Positions 52,030 to 63,862 of a stretch of DNA of 64,000 bases are shown here, piece by piece. The DNA is taken from assembly GCA_963784415.1 (NCBI GenBank), contig CAWARK010000007.1:42625-106624 (forward strand), in the 5' to 3' direction. Under the pieces are notes generated by a model that saw only the letters and a list, made by a program, of their open reading frames with translations, searched no databases and was not told the origin of the DNA. Position 1 is the stretch's first letter, and the number at the start of each line of letters is the position of its first letter. Both the position numbers and the translations under genes were made by a program. The stretch comes from UBA7672 sp963784415 (lineage in GTDB: Bacteria; Pseudomonadota; Alphaproteobacteria; Caulobacterales; Hyphomonadaceae).

Positions 52030-53589
52030 ATGCTGAAATCATGGTTGGCAATTGCCGCGATCACGTGCCTGACCGCGTGCCAGTCCGTTCACTCCCAGCA
52101 TGTCGATTATGGCGCCGGTCCGATGGCGAGCGGCCTGCACTATGCCGCGCCCAAGGCCGTGATGAAGGTGGAGCTGATCGCCAGTGGCGGCGCACTCGGA
52201 CTCTATATCAGCCAGCCTTTCCTGATCGGCGACCCGGAAGCGACCTACGTCCTCAACACCTCGTCGAGCCTGTTCGCCGACAACCGCTATTTCTTCGTCG
52301 TCAATCCGCAGACCCGCCTGCTGACACACGTGAATGCGACTTCCGATGGCAAGGCCGGCAAGATTCTCGCGACGCTGGCCAAGAGCATCGGCGCGATTTC
52401 GGGAACGGGATACTCGGGCGGCGACGAGGCCCGCAACCTGCTCACCAATCCGCTCGCCAATGCCACGCTGTTCTCGACCTTCATCGATCCGTTCGAATAC
52501 GAAGGCTGCGATTTCGGCGTCGCCTGTGAACTGACCGCGCTCGACAAGCAGTTGCACGCGCGCGCGATGGTCTTCCTCGGTTGCACCGATCCTGCGCGGG
52601 ACGATGATAACATCGCCCAGTGCCACGAGCTTGCGAACCGGCCGGATTATTTCCACATCTCCCTGACGCCCCTGTTCAAGGTCACGCGCCGCGCCGTCTC
52701 ACAGCGCGACGTGGTCGCGCCCGACGCCTGCGCCAGCTCGATCTGCTATCGCGCGCCGGCGCCTTATCTCATCGGCGTGAAAGTCGGCGACATCACGGAC
52801 GAGTCGCGCCTCATCATGATGCCGAACAAATCGCCGATCATGTCGATGGACCTGCCCGGCGGTGTCTTTGCCTCGGCCAAGGCGCGCGTCGATCTGGTGC
52901 ACGGCATGCCCGCTGCCGTCGGCATCAGCCAGGACAGCGAGCTTCTGCAGGTCGTCGCCATCCCGCTCGACATCATCAAGGGCTTCTTCCAGGGCGTCGG
53001 CGAAGTATTCAGCCTGCGCATCCAGTACGACAACAGCGCGGTCTCTGTCCTGAAAGCCGAAGAGGCGCGGCAGAAAGCCGAAGACGCCTATAAGTCGGGA
53101 CAAGCCGCCCGCACAGCCGCCCGTCTCAGGGAGGCGGAAGCTGATCTCACTGCCGCGCGCAGCGGCAGCTTCGCCACTGACGATGAGCGCACAGCTGCCA
53201 TCAACGCCGCGCAGGAAGAGGCGTCGGCTGCCGCCGAGGAGCACAACGCCGCCCTCGCCGAACTTGGCACGGCGCTCACCGGCTTGGATGCCGCCGACGG
53301 CAATGGAGACGAGGCCGGCACCATCTCTGACTTTATCGCAGAGGTCCCCACCACCGTCTCTGGCGACACGGACGTTGCCGAAGCACAGAAATCGCAGATC
53401 ACGCTGCTGGATGAGACCCAGCGCATGTTTTCCATCACGGTGATCGACAACGCCGCCGGCCGGAAAGCGCGCGCAGCGCCCGCGCCCTCTCCCGGAACCA
53501 TCGGCTCTTCGCAGCTTTCGCCGTCGTCCGTGGCCGGCGCCCCTCTGGTCAATCCCGACGCCGCCAACGCTGCAACCGACGACAACTAG
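52030..53589 (+). CDS. Large lipoprotein of unknown function with coiled coil
   Basis: A 519-aa protein from the ATG at 52030. Lipobox TCLTAC gives Cys16. The first 340 residues are mixed alpha/beta (KVELIASGGALGLYISQPFLIGD, ATYVLNTSSSLFADNRYFFVV, FEYEGCDFGVACELTALDKQLHA), with several Cys. Residues about 340-400 form a charged coiled coil (LKAEEARQKAEDAYKSGQAAR, LREAEADLTAARSG, AAQEEASAAAEEHNAAL). The C-terminus is low-complexity Ala/Pro/Ser. No family recognised. The trypsin-like protease gene starts 8 bp after the stop, a tight two-gene operon. The frame is open upstream to 50650, but that part is antisense to DUF72 and glyoxalase. Confidence 0.78.
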   Translation: MLKSWLAIAAITCLTACQSVHSQHVDYGAGPMASGLHYAAPKAVMKVELIASGGALGLYISQPFLIGDPEATYVLNTSSSLFADNRYFFVVNPQTRLLTHVNATSDGKAGKILATLAKSIGAISGTGYSGGDEARNLLTNPLANATLFSTFIDPFEYEGCDFGVACELTALDKQLHARAMVFLGCTDPARDDDNIAQCHELANRPDYFHISLTPLFKVTRRAVSQRDVVAPDACASSICYRAPAPYLIGVKVGDITDESRLIMMPNKSPIMSMDLPGGVFASAKARVDLVHGMPAAVGISQDSELLQVVAIPLDIIKGFFQGVGEVFSLRIQYDNSAVSVLKAEEARQKAEDAYKSGQAARTAARLREAEADLTAARSGSFATDDERTAAINAAQEEASAAAEEHNAALAELGTALTGLDAADGNGDEAGTISDFIAEVPTTVSGDTDVAEAQKSQITLLDETQRMFSITVIDNAAGRKARAAPAPSPGTIGSSQLSPSSVAGAPLVNPDAANAATDDN

Positions 53590-53597
53590 GAGCACGC

Positions 53598-54450
53598 ATG
53601 CGCGGCCTGATCAGCGGCTGGAAGGAACAGCGCGGCAGGGGCAAGGCCGACCTGCAGCAAACGCCCGCCACGCCCTTCGACTTCAAGGGCTTCCCCCCGC
53701 CAGGCGACACGGGCGCGGAATCCGTCATCGGCAAGGATGACAGCGTCATCGTCAACGACACGGCGAACGCGCCCTGGCGTCCACTCGTCTGCATGCGCAT
53801 CAAGGCGCCCGGCGAATTCCTGATCGGTTCCGGCATCCTCATCAAACCGAACGTCATCCTCACGGCCGCGCACAACGTCTATCGCCTGAATTCGAAGAAC
53901 TATGTCACCAGCATCGTCGCCCATGTCGGCGTCACCACGAACGGCAATGCAGGCGCAGAGGCGATCGGCGCGCGGGTGCAATGCCCGCCGCAATATGTCG
54001 CCTGCGCCGGGCCCAATGACCCCACGCGCCTCGCCCTTCGACTTCGCCCTGATCCACCTCACATCCGATGCGCTGGGAAAGTGGACCAAGCCGGAATCGA
54101 TTCCCGACGTCCTTTCGCAGGCGCCAATGTCGGAGCCGGAACTACGCTCGGCGCAACTCACGCTCGCGGGCTATCCCGTCTATGACGGCAAGCCCATCGT
54201 CCTGCGCAAATGTCTCGGGCGCATTGTCAGCACCACGGGCACGGGCCTGATCTACGACATGGATTCCCTGCCCGGTCAGAGCGGCGGGCCAGTCTTCCGC
54301 ATCAACGAGCCGTCGAAATCGATCACCTTCGCCGGCGTGCACACCACAGGTCAGGAAATTGAGAATCGCGCCCGCCGCTGGGACGCGTCGATGCAGAAGA
54401 CAGTGAAAGACTGGCTCGGCGGCGCGGCCGGCAGCGCCGCCATCACCTGA
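53598..54450 (+). CDS. Trypsin/V8-like serine protease without signal peptide (one frameshift)
   Basis: About 283 aa after repair. Catalytic triad: His in VILTAAHNVYRLN, Asp in FDFALIHL and Ser in LPGQSGGPVF, in the order of V8/trypsin-like proteases. A one-base insertion in ACGCGCCTCG near 54030 separates the His half from the Asp-Ser half. The N-terminus (MRGLISGWKEQRGRGKADLQ) has no hydrophobic signal, so it may stay in the cytoplasm or be anchored through its lipoprotein partner encoded just upstream. Cys residues (CPPQYVACAG) could form a disulfide if exported. Target unknown. Confidence 0.8.
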
Positions 54451-54532
54451 CAGCCAGAGATCCAACAGCGAGGCATCCTTTCCTTCTGCTGCGCATTCTG
54501 GCCTATTGGACCCCTGAAATACGGAGATCGCT

Positions 54533-55386
54533 ATGCGTTGGAGAGGCGGACAGACCGGCGGAGGCGTCGAGGACCGGCGCGGGCTCAGCGGCGGCGCAAT
54601 CGCTGGCGGCGGCGGCATTGTCGGCATCGTCGCGGTGCTGGCCTATGTCTTCCTCGGCATCGACCCGTCGACCACCGCCTCGATCGCAGGCGGCCTCAAC
54701 CTTGGCGGCGGCGCTGAACAGCGCGGCACCATGGGCACGCCCGAAGGATGACGCCGGCCTGTTCGTCGATGTGATCGGGCGCAACGTCAACGATGTCTGG
54801 GCGACGCAGATCAAGGGCTACACCGCCCCCAAGGTCGTCACTCTACGAACAGGGCACCAACACGGGCTGCGGCTATGGCCAGGCGGCGATGGGACCGTTC
54901 TACTGCCCCAACGATCAGGTCGTGTATCTCGACCTCTCCTTCTGGCAGCAGATGTCCAGCGAGCTCGGCGCCTCGGACGGCGACTTCGCCAAGGCCTACG
55001 TCATCGCCCACGAGTTCGGTCACCACATCCAGACCATGACCGGCGCGTCACAAAAGGTTCAACAGGCGCAACAATCGATGGGCCAGGCCGGCGGCAATCG
55101 CTACTCCGTCGCCCTCGAGCTTCAGGCCGATTGCTATGCCGGCGTCTGGGCGGCCAACGCCTCGAAAGTCTCCGGTGGCAAAGTCGCCATGGAAGCCGGC
55201 GACCTCGAAGCCGGCCTCAAGACGGCCAACGCCATCGGCGACGATACCCTGCAGAAACGCTCCGGCGGACAGGTCACGCCTGAAGGCTTCACCCACGGCA
55301 CCTCCGCCCAGCGGATGCAGTGGCTGCAGGCCGGCTACAAGTCGGGCAATCCGTCCGCCTGCGAGGGTACGTTTGACGGTCTTTGA
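54533..55386 (+). CDS. YpfJ-family neutral zinc metallopeptidase (two frameshifts)
   Basis: N-terminal MRWRGGQTGGGVEDRRG and membrane helix GGGIVGIVAVLAYVFLGIDP are typical of YpfJ/KPN_02809 proteins. The catalytic zinc motif HEFGHHIQ lies in FAKAYVIAHEFGHHIQTMTG; the later ELQADCYAGVWA supplies the third ligand, and GTSAQRMQWLQAGYKSG closes the domain. One-base insertions near 54741 (CCC run; restores KDDAGLFVDVIGRN) and at 54840 (restores KVVLYEQGTNTGCG) interrupt it; repaired length about 284 aa. Membrane-anchored peptidase, substrate unknown. Confidence 0.9.
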
Positions 55387-55631
55387 CCCGATCCGCCTGC
55401 GTTACGGATTTTTTTACGATTTGACTGCGATTTTGCACGGAAACAGGGCGTTTCCTGCGGCCATATTACGCTGAGGCAGAGCCTGCCGTGCTGGCTTGCC
55501 ACAGCCTAGTTTAGTTGCCTGACAGCCCTGCCTGCGCCAGAGAAGCTGGCTTACAAAGTCCGGTTACGATCGCCGGGCCAGCCGCCTTGTCAGTTTTGTC
55601 TTTTTCATCCGTGCAGAGAGATTCCGATCCG

Positions 55632-56645
55632 ATGGCGCACGTCCCGAACCAGGCCGCCCTGCGCGAGATGCTCGCGCCCTTCCAGAAGGCGTCTCTCGGC
55701 CGGGCCATAGTTGAAATCGCCGTGACGGCCCTGCCGCTCGCCGCGATCTGGATCACGGGCGGCTTCCTGGTTGCGGCCGGCTTCTGGTGGGCTGGTCTCC
55801 TGCTCGCGATTCCCGGCGGCGCCTTCGTGGTGCGCATGTTCCTCATCCAGCACGACTGCGGTCATCGCGCTTTCTTCCGCAGCCCCTGGCTGAACGACTG
55901 GGTCGGCCGTGCTGTCGGCGTCATCACGCTCACCCCGCATGATTGCTGGCGCCGCACGCACAGCATCCATCACGCGACCTCCGGCAATCTCGACCGCCGC
56001 GAACTCGGCGCCGTCAGAACCGTCTCGGTCGAGGAATACAGCGCGATGACACCGGCGAACCGCTTCTGGTATCGCGTCTATCGCAACCCGATCACGCTGT
56101 TCGTCGTCGGCCCGTTCTACGTCTTCTTCCTGCAACAGCGCCTGCCGCATGGCGTGATGAAGGAAGGCTGGCGCGTGTGGGTCAGCGCCATGGGCACCAA
56201 CGTCGTCCTCGCCGCAGTGATCACCACGCTGATCCTCGTTGGCCGTCTCGACGCGCTGCTGCTCGTGTGGCTGCCCAGCATGCTGATCGCCGCCTCCACC
56301 GGCGTGTGGCTGTTCTTCGTCCAGCACCAGTTCGAGGAAACCTACTGGGCGCGCGGCGGCGAATGGAACGCCACCGAGGCCGCCCTGCGCGGCTCATCGC
56401 ATTACGACCTGCCGCCGGTCCTGCGTTGGCTGACTGCCAATATCGGCATCCACCATGTCCACCACGCCAGCGCGCGTATCCCTTTCTACCGCCTGCACAA
56501 GGTGCTGAAGCACAACCCGGTCCTGCGCGACGTCAGCCGCCTCGGCCTGTGGCAGAGCATCCGCTGCGCCGGCCTCACGCTCTGGGACGAAGCCAACCAG
56601 AAGCTGATCTCGTTCTCGCACTACGCCCGCCTGCAACGGGCCTGA
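55632..56645 (+). CDS. Fatty acid desaturase
   Basis: A 337-aa membrane di-iron desaturase from the ATG at 55632. Three histidine boxes: HDCGH in MFLIQHDCGHRAFF, HSIHH in RRTHSIHHATSGNLDRR, and HHVHH in NIGIHHVHHASARIPFY. Four hydrophobic segments lie between them (IVEIAVTALPLAAIWITGGFLV, WWAGLLLAIPGGAFVV, PITLFVVGPFYVFFL, NVVLAAVITTLILVG). It introduces a double bond into membrane lipid acyl chains (acyl-lipid type). Isolated gene followed by a strong terminator at 56674. About 245 bp upstream hold its promoter and no other gene. Confidence 0.93.
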   Translation: MAHVPNQAALREMLAPFQKASLGRAIVEIAVTALPLAAIWITGGFLVAAGFWWAGLLLAIPGGAFVVRMFLIQHDCGHRAFFRSPWLNDWVGRAVGVITLTPHDCWRRTHSIHHATSGNLDRRELGAVRTVSVEEYSAMTPANRFWYRVYRNPITLFVVGPFYVFFLQQRLPHGVMKEGWRVWVSAMGTNVVLAAVITTLILVGRLDALLLVWLPSMLIAASTGVWLFFVQHQFEETYWARGGEWNATEAALRGSSHYDLPPVLRWLTANIGIHHVHHASARIPFYRLHKVLKHNPVLRDVSRLGLWQSIRCAGLTLWDEANQKLISFSHYARLQRA

Positions 56646-56673
56646 TCCCTTAAAGCAATGTCCTTCCGGTAGG

Positions 56674-56708
56674 AGCCGCCATTCCCAAAAGTGGATGGCG
56701 GCTTTTTC
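56674..56708 (+). terminator. Rho-independent terminator of the desaturase gene
   Basis: AGCCGCCAT (56674-56682), 12-base loop, ATGGCGGCT (56695-56703), then TTTT. A perfect 9-bp stem, 29 bp after the desaturase stop and before the next gene. Confidence 0.88.
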
Positions 56709-56750
56709 CGTTGCCGGGCACGCTCTCTGGATCATGACCGAGAGACGTCC

Positions 56751-57209
56751 ATGCCCTTTCGTTTCCTGCTCGCTGCCATGGCGACGATCGCCATGACCGG
56801 CCTCGCCCATGCCGATCCCAATACCGATCACCGCGAGATCGCGCGCCTCGACACGGCCTATCAGGCCGCCGTCGAACGTAACGACGCCGCCGCCATGGCA
56901 GACATCCTCCACCCCGACATGATCCTCGTCGTCGGCCGCGGTATCGTCGTGACGCGCGAGCAACTACTCGACAGCGCCCGCACGCGCGAGATCGACTACG
57001 ACGAACAGGTCGAGGATGAAGGCACGCAGGTCGTCCGCCTCTATGGCGAGGACACGGCTATCGTCACCGCGCGCCTCTGGCTCAAGGGCACGCGCAAGGA
57101 CGGTTCGAAACTGGATAAGCGCCTGTGGTTCAGCGACACTTACGTCCGCACGCCCCAAGGCTGGAAATACGCGTTCGGCCAATCTTCGATTGAACTGCCC
57201 GCGAGCTAG
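56751..57209 (+). CDS. Secreted NTF2-like (DUF4440) protein
   Basis: A 152-aa protein from the ATG at 56751 with signal peptide MPFRFLLAAMATIAMTGLAHA. The mature part is an NTF2-like cone fold: EIARLDTAYQAAVERNDAAAMADILHPDMILVV (helix and start of sheet, quoted in part), TREQLLDSARTREIDYDEQ, TAIVTARLWLKGT and WFSDTYVRTPQGWKYAFGQS. Members bind small ligands or are simple enzymes; this one cannot be assigned. It converges tail to tail with the histidine kinase gene. Confidence 0.85.
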   Translation: MPFRFLLAAMATIAMTGLAHADPNTDHREIARLDTAYQAAVERNDAAAMADILHPDMILVVGRGIVVTREQLLDSARTREIDYDEQVEDEGTQVVRLYGEDTAIVTARLWLKGTRKDGSKLDKRLWFSDTYVRTPQGWKYAFGQSSIELPAS

Positions 57210-59108
57210 CTTTCCTCGCGCGCCAGCGCCCGCGCGATCTTGGCGGCAACAGCGTCGATACTGAACGGCTTCACCAGCAGGTCCGTGCCCGGATCGAGGA
57301 TGCCGTTATGCACGATGGCGTTCTGCGTATAGCCCGTCGCGAAAATCACCTTCAGGCCCGGCCGCATCGCGATCGCCTTGTCGGCCAGATGCCGGCCGTT
57401 CATCTCCGGCATCACCACGTCGGTGAACAACAAATCGATCCGCGCCAGCGTCGCCAGCTTCTCCAGCGCTTCTGACGGCCGCGAGGCATGCACCACGACA
57501 TAGCCAAGATCGCGCAGCATCGCGACGGTCACGTCGCGCACGTGTTCATCGTCCTCGACCACCAGGATGATCGCGCCTTCCTGCGGCGCTTTGACGAGTT
57601 CTTTCGGCGCATCGGCCTTGGCGTCCACAGCATCCGTACGGGTACGCGGCAGGTAGATCTTGATCGACGTGCCTTCGCCCGGCTCTGAATAGATCTTGAT
57701 GTGCCCCTTCGATTGCTTGACGAAGCCAAACACCTGGCTAAGGCCAAGACCCGTCCCCTTGCCCACCGGCTTCGTCGTGAAGAACGGCTCGAACGCTTTC
57801 GCCAGCACCTCCGGCGTCATGCCGGGCCCGTTGTCGGTCACCGCGATCATCACATACTGCCCAGGCGCCACTTCCGCGTGGCGCGCGGCATAGGCGTCAT
57901 CGAGATGCGTGTTCGACGTCTCGATGGTGATGCGCCCGCCATCCGGCATCGCATCGCGCGCGTTGACCGCAAGGTTGAGCAGCGAGTTCTCCAGCTGGCT
58001 CGGATCGGCCAGCACCGCCCACAACCCGCCCGCCAGCACCGTCTCGATCGACACCTGCTCGCCCAGCGTCCGCCGCAGCAGCTCCGACATGTTGGCGACC
58101 AGCCGGTTCGCATCCAGCGTTTCCGGGCTCAGCGGCTGCTTGCGCGCGAACGCCAGCAGGCGCGCCGTCAGCTGCGCCGCACGCTTCGCCCCGTCCTCGG
58201 CCGCATCCACGAACCTGCCGATATCGATGTCGCCGGCCGCCAGCCGACGCCGCATCAGGCTCGTCGCGCTCAGGATGACCGCCATCATGTTGTTGAAGTC
58301 GTGCGCCAGCCCGCCCGGTCAGCTGCCCCACCGCCTCCATCTTCTGCGACTGCACCAGCTGCGCCTCGGCGCTCTGCCGCGCGTGGATCTCGCCTTCCAG
58401 CTCCAGGTTCTTCGACACCAGCGACCGGTTCGATGCCGCCAGCGCCAGCGCGAACCGGCGGAACGCCAGGAACAGCATCACGCCCACGCCCACCGCCACG
58501 ATCGCCGCCGCCAGCAACGTATTCCGCAACAGCTCGCCCGAGGCCCGGTCCTCCGCCGTCCGCTGCTCCAGCAGCGAGGCCTCCTCGAACGCCATTTCCG
58601 CCGCCAGCACCCGGATGCGATCCATCGCCGCCTTGCCGGACCCTTCCCGCATGATCGAAACCGCCGCGCCCGTTTTCCCGCGCCTCACTTCAGCCAGCGT
58701 CTGCTCGATGATCTTCACCCGTTCGGCCGCCGCGGTCTTCAGCTGCACGACGCGCTCTTCCTGCCTGGGATTGTCCGCCACCAGGGCTGCGAGTTCATCC
58801 AGCTGCGGCGCCAGATTTCCCGCGGCATCGAGATAGGGCTCGAGATAATTGACATCGTTGGTCAGCAGATACCCGCGCTGCCCCGTCTCCGCGTCCTGCA
58901 GCAGCGACAGCGACTGCGTGATGGCCTGCTGCACGCCCAGCGTGTGCTCGACCATGCGCTGGCGCTCATCCCGCTGGAACGCCGAAACCGCTGCCAGCGC
59001 CAGCACCACCGCCATGGCGGCGACCATCAGCCCAAGCCCGAACAGCATGGCGCGCGGCGGGTTCCCGGGCGTCTCGGCATTCGCCATGGCGCTCAGCAGC
59101 TTCTTCAT
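57206..59108 (-). CDS. Hybrid sensor histidine kinase with CHASE3-like sensor and receiver (one frameshift)
   Basis: Order: membrane helix (MLFGLGLMVAAMAVVLALAAV), CHASE3-like periplasmic domain (SLSLLQDAETGQRGYLLTND), second helix (TLLAAAIVAVGVGVMLFLAF), HisKA segment QKMEAVGQLTGGLAHDFNNM (phospho-His in AHDFNN), ATPase domain (NLAVNARDAMPDGG, DNGPGM, GKGTGLGLSQVFGF) and a receiver (ILVVEDDEHVRDV, phospho-Asp in LLFTDVVMPEMNG, VKPF). The break is one base in GGGCGGG near 58315-58317, exactly at the kinase His box. About 633 aa repaired. The receiver at the C-terminus implies a phosphorelay; the signal is unknown. Confidence 0.92.
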
Positions 59109-59304
59109 TCGTGGTATGCCCTACCGCCGCTTCCCGAACAGATTTCGTTGCGCGCCGACAAAGTCGTATTCTGGCGCAGACGCTGAGACAAGCAGGCGCC
59201 GCAACGATGGAACCTTGTTCCCTGCCGCCCGCTGTGCTGGCTCGGTGCAGCTTCGCCCGCTACGAAACTGATACCGTCGCTGAAGCGATAAAAAGGAACC
59301 CAGC

Positions 59305-59653
59305 ATGTCCTGTATCGATATCTCCGTCTGCGCCGTACCCGACGGCCGCAAGGCCGACTACACCGCCCACTGCAAGCTGTTCCACACCGTCGCCAAGGAA
59401 CTCGGCGCCCTCGCCGTTGTGGACGCCTGGGGCGAGGACGTCCCCGAAGGCAAACTCACCGACTTCCGCAAAGCCGTGAAAGCCGAACCCGGCGAAACAA
59501 TCGCGGCCGGCTGGATCATCTGGAAAGACAAACCCACCCGCGACGCCGCCTGGGAAAAGATGATGCAGGACGACGCGCATGAAGAACATGCAGATGCCCT
59601 TCGACGGCAAACGCATGATCTTCGGCACGTTCGGGAGCATCGTGGAGAGCTGA
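59305..59653 (+). CDS. DUF1428 family protein (one frameshift)
   Basis: A small cytoplasmic protein, about 115 aa repaired. SCIDISVCAVPDGRKADYTAHCKLF, ALAVVDAWGEDVPEGKLTDF, AVKAEPGETIAAGWIIW and KPTRDAAWEKMMQDD fit DUF1428. A one-base insertion at GACGCGCATG near 59578 diverts the frame; skipping it gives AMKNMQMPFDGKRMIFGTFG and a stop at 59651-59653, matching the family's usual MPFDGKRMIYGGF ending. Function unknown. Stands alone, about 120 bp before the asparagine synthetase gene. Confidence 0.85.
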
Positions 59654-59773
59654 GGCGCCGGCTCATATGCCTTGACCTCACGCGAACTTGACAGTCGCTG
59701 CACCCGGCGCGTCCTCTGCACAAAAGCAAGGCAGCGCCCCTCTCTTGGCAGGCGCCGCCACCGGGGAACGTCC

Positions 59774-61705
59774 ATGTGCGGATTGATCGGCGGCATCGCC
59801 CGCAAACCCGTTGCGCACGAACGTATCAAGGCGGCGCTGGACAGCCTCGACCATCGCGGGCCCGACGGTCAGGGACACTGGAGCGACGGGCGCTTCTTCC
59901 TCGGCCACACGCGCCTCTCGATCATCGGCCTCGGCAATGGCGACCAGCCGATGTCGAATGCCGAGGGTGACGTGCACCTTGCGGTCAACGGCGAGTTCTA
60001 CGGCTACAAAGCCATCCGCGACGAACTCCGCAGCAAAGGCAGCCGCTTCAAGACGGAATCGGACAGCGAGATCGCGCTGCATCTCTACCTGCAGCACGGC
60101 ATGCGCGCGACCGAACAGCTACGCGGAGAGTTTGCCGTGCTCATCGCCGATCAGCGGCGGCAGATCATGATCGCCATCCGTGACCGCTTCGGCATCAAAC
60201 CGCTGTTCTACGCCGTCACGCCGGACGGCGTTTTCTTCGCCTCCGAGATCAAGGCGCTCCTTGCTCTCGGAGTACCAGCCGCGTGGGATGCCGAAGCCGC
60301 CTGGCAGGATCTCTACATTGTCCGTAACCACGAGCACACGATGTTCTCCGGCATCCGCTCTGTGCCGCAGGGCTGCTACGCCATCGCGCAGGGCAATGAC
60401 GTCCAGATCTACCGCTACTGGGACTGGGATTTCCCCACCACCGACGAGACCGCCGCCGACACGCGCTCCGAATCCGAAGTCGTCGCCGGCTTCCGCGATG
60501 TGCTGGCCGAGGCCGTCCGCGAACGCATGGTCGCCGACGTGGAAGTCGGCTGTTACCTCTCCGGCGGCATCGACAGCTGCGCCGTCCTCGGCCTCGCCCA
60601 GCAACAGATGAGCCGGCCGATCCGCGCGTACACCCTCGCCTTCGATAATCCGGTCTGGGACGAAAGCCCCATCGCCCGCCGCCAGGCTGAGTTCGTCGGC
60701 GCGACCTACCACCAGGTTCCCGTCACGCGTCAGGCGCTCGCCGATGCCTACGCCGACGCCGTCTGGCATTCCGAAACGCCGATGGTGAACGGCCATGGCG
60801 CCGCGAAATTCCTGCTCTCGAAAGCCGTGCGCGACGCAGGCCTGAAAGTGGTCTTCACCGGCGAGGGGTCCGACGAACTGCTCGGCGGCTACGCCACCTT
60901 CCGCCGCGATGCGCTGCTCCATCACCCCGGCGCGCGCACGCAAAAGGAGACCGAAGCTCTCCTCGCGCAGATGTTCGAGTCCAACTCCGCCACGCGCTCC
61001 ATCTTCATGCAGCAGGCGGCCGACAACCCGATCTTCGTCGAAGTAGTCAATCGCCTCGGCTTCCTTCCCTCCTTCATCGAGACGTTCGGCGCCATGGGCA
61101 TCACCGCCTCCGCTTGGCTGCGCGACGACATCGCAAAGTCCGTCGCCAACAAGTCCGTCTATGCCGACGTGCTCGACCGCCTGCCCCTCTCGACCGCCAT
61201 CGCCGGTCGCGACCGGCTCCACCAGGGGCTCTACATCAACTCCAAGACCCACCTTGCCAACTTCATCCTCACCTTCCTCGGCGACCGGATGGAGATGGCC
61301 CACTCGATCGAGGGCCGCGTGCCCTTCCTCGACCATCACGTCGCCCACTACGCCGCGCGCATTCCCATCTCGATGAAGCTCAAGGGCTATCGCGAGAAGC
61401 ACGTGCTGCGCGAAGCGGCGAAAGACGTGCTGATCGAGGAAGTCTACAACCGCGAGAAACACCCCTTCACCTCGCCGCCCTCCGCTGTGGGCGACCCGAT
61501 GATGGACATGATGGCTGACGTCCTCGCCTCCCGCGCCCTCGACGACCAGCCGATCTTCGACCCCGCCAAGGCCCGCGCCGCCTTCGAGGAGATGAAAACC
61601 TGCCCGCCCGACCAGCGCCCCGCCTACGAAGGCCGCATCCAGCGCGTCGTCTCGACAACGCTGATGCATGAGCGATTCGGAATGTCGGGGGAGTTGGCGC
61701 TTTAG
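59774..61705 (+). CDS. asnB: Asparagine synthetase (glutamine-hydrolysing)
   Basis: A 643-aa enzyme making asparagine from aspartate, ATP and glutamine. The class II glutaminase domain starts MCGLIGGIARK with nucleophile Cys2, followed by LDSLDHRGPDGQG, GHTRLSIIGLGNGDQPM and VNGEFYGYKAIRDEL. The synthetase domain has the PP-loop VGCYLSGGIDSCAVLGLA, VVFTGEGSDELLGGYATF and HSIEGRVPFLDHHVAHYAARIP. The start at 59774 is required by Cys2. Some family members amidate cell-envelope or secondary metabolites instead; nothing nearby indicates that. Ends at a bidirectional terminator shared with rpoD. Confidence 0.93.
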   Translation: MCGLIGGIARKPVAHERIKAALDSLDHRGPDGQGHWSDGRFFLGHTRLSIIGLGNGDQPMSNAEGDVHLAVNGEFYGYKAIRDELRSKGSRFKTESDSEIALHLYLQHGMRATEQLRGEFAVLIADQRRQIMIAIRDRFGIKPLFYAVTPDGVFFASEIKALLALGVPAAWDAEAAWQDLYIVRNHEHTMFSGIRSVPQGCYAIAQGNDVQIYRYWDWDFPTTDETAADTRSESEVVAGFRDVLAEAVRERMVADVEVGCYLSGGIDSCAVLGLAQQQMSRPIRAYTLAFDNPVWDESPIARRQAEFVGATYHQVPVTRQALADAYADAVWHSETPMVNGHGAAKFLLSKAVRDAGLKVVFTGEGSDELLGGYATFRRDALLHHPGARTQKETEALLAQMFESNSATRSIFMQQAADNPIFVEVVNRLGFLPSFIETFGAMGITASAWLRDDIAKSVANKSVYADVLDRLPLSTAIAGRDRLHQGLYINSKTHLANFILTFLGDRMEMAHSIEGRVPFLDHHVAHYAARIPISMKLKGYREKHVLREAAKDVLIEEVYNREKHPFTSPPSAVGDPMMDMMADVLASRALDDQPIFDPAKARAAFEEMKTCPPDQRPAYEGRIQRVVSTTLMHERFGMSGELAL

Positions 61706-61725
61706 GCCAAGGCAACAAAGAAAAA

Positions 61726-61750
61726 GCCCGGCGCGATGGCCGGGCTTTTC
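61726..61750. terminator. Bidirectional terminator between asnB and rpoD
   Basis: AAAAA then GCCCGGC (61726-61732), loop GCGATG, GCCGGGC (61739-61745), then TTTTC. A-tract and T-tract on opposite sides make it usable from both strands, ending asnB rightward and rpoD leftward. Confidence 0.88.
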
Positions 61751-61771
61751 AATTCAGAATTGATGACTCGA

Positions 61772-63862
<2,091 letters not shown>

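Noticed and set aside
50650..53589. A 979-codon open frame on the plus strand
   Set aside because: Its first 460 codons are antisense to the glyoxalase and DUF72 genes and are Arg-rich shadow sequence. The real gene starts at 52030 with a lipoprotein signal.
60119..61669. A 516-codon minus-strand open frame opposite asnB
   Set aside because: Gly/Val/His-rich shadow; asnB on the plus strand has all catalytic motifs.
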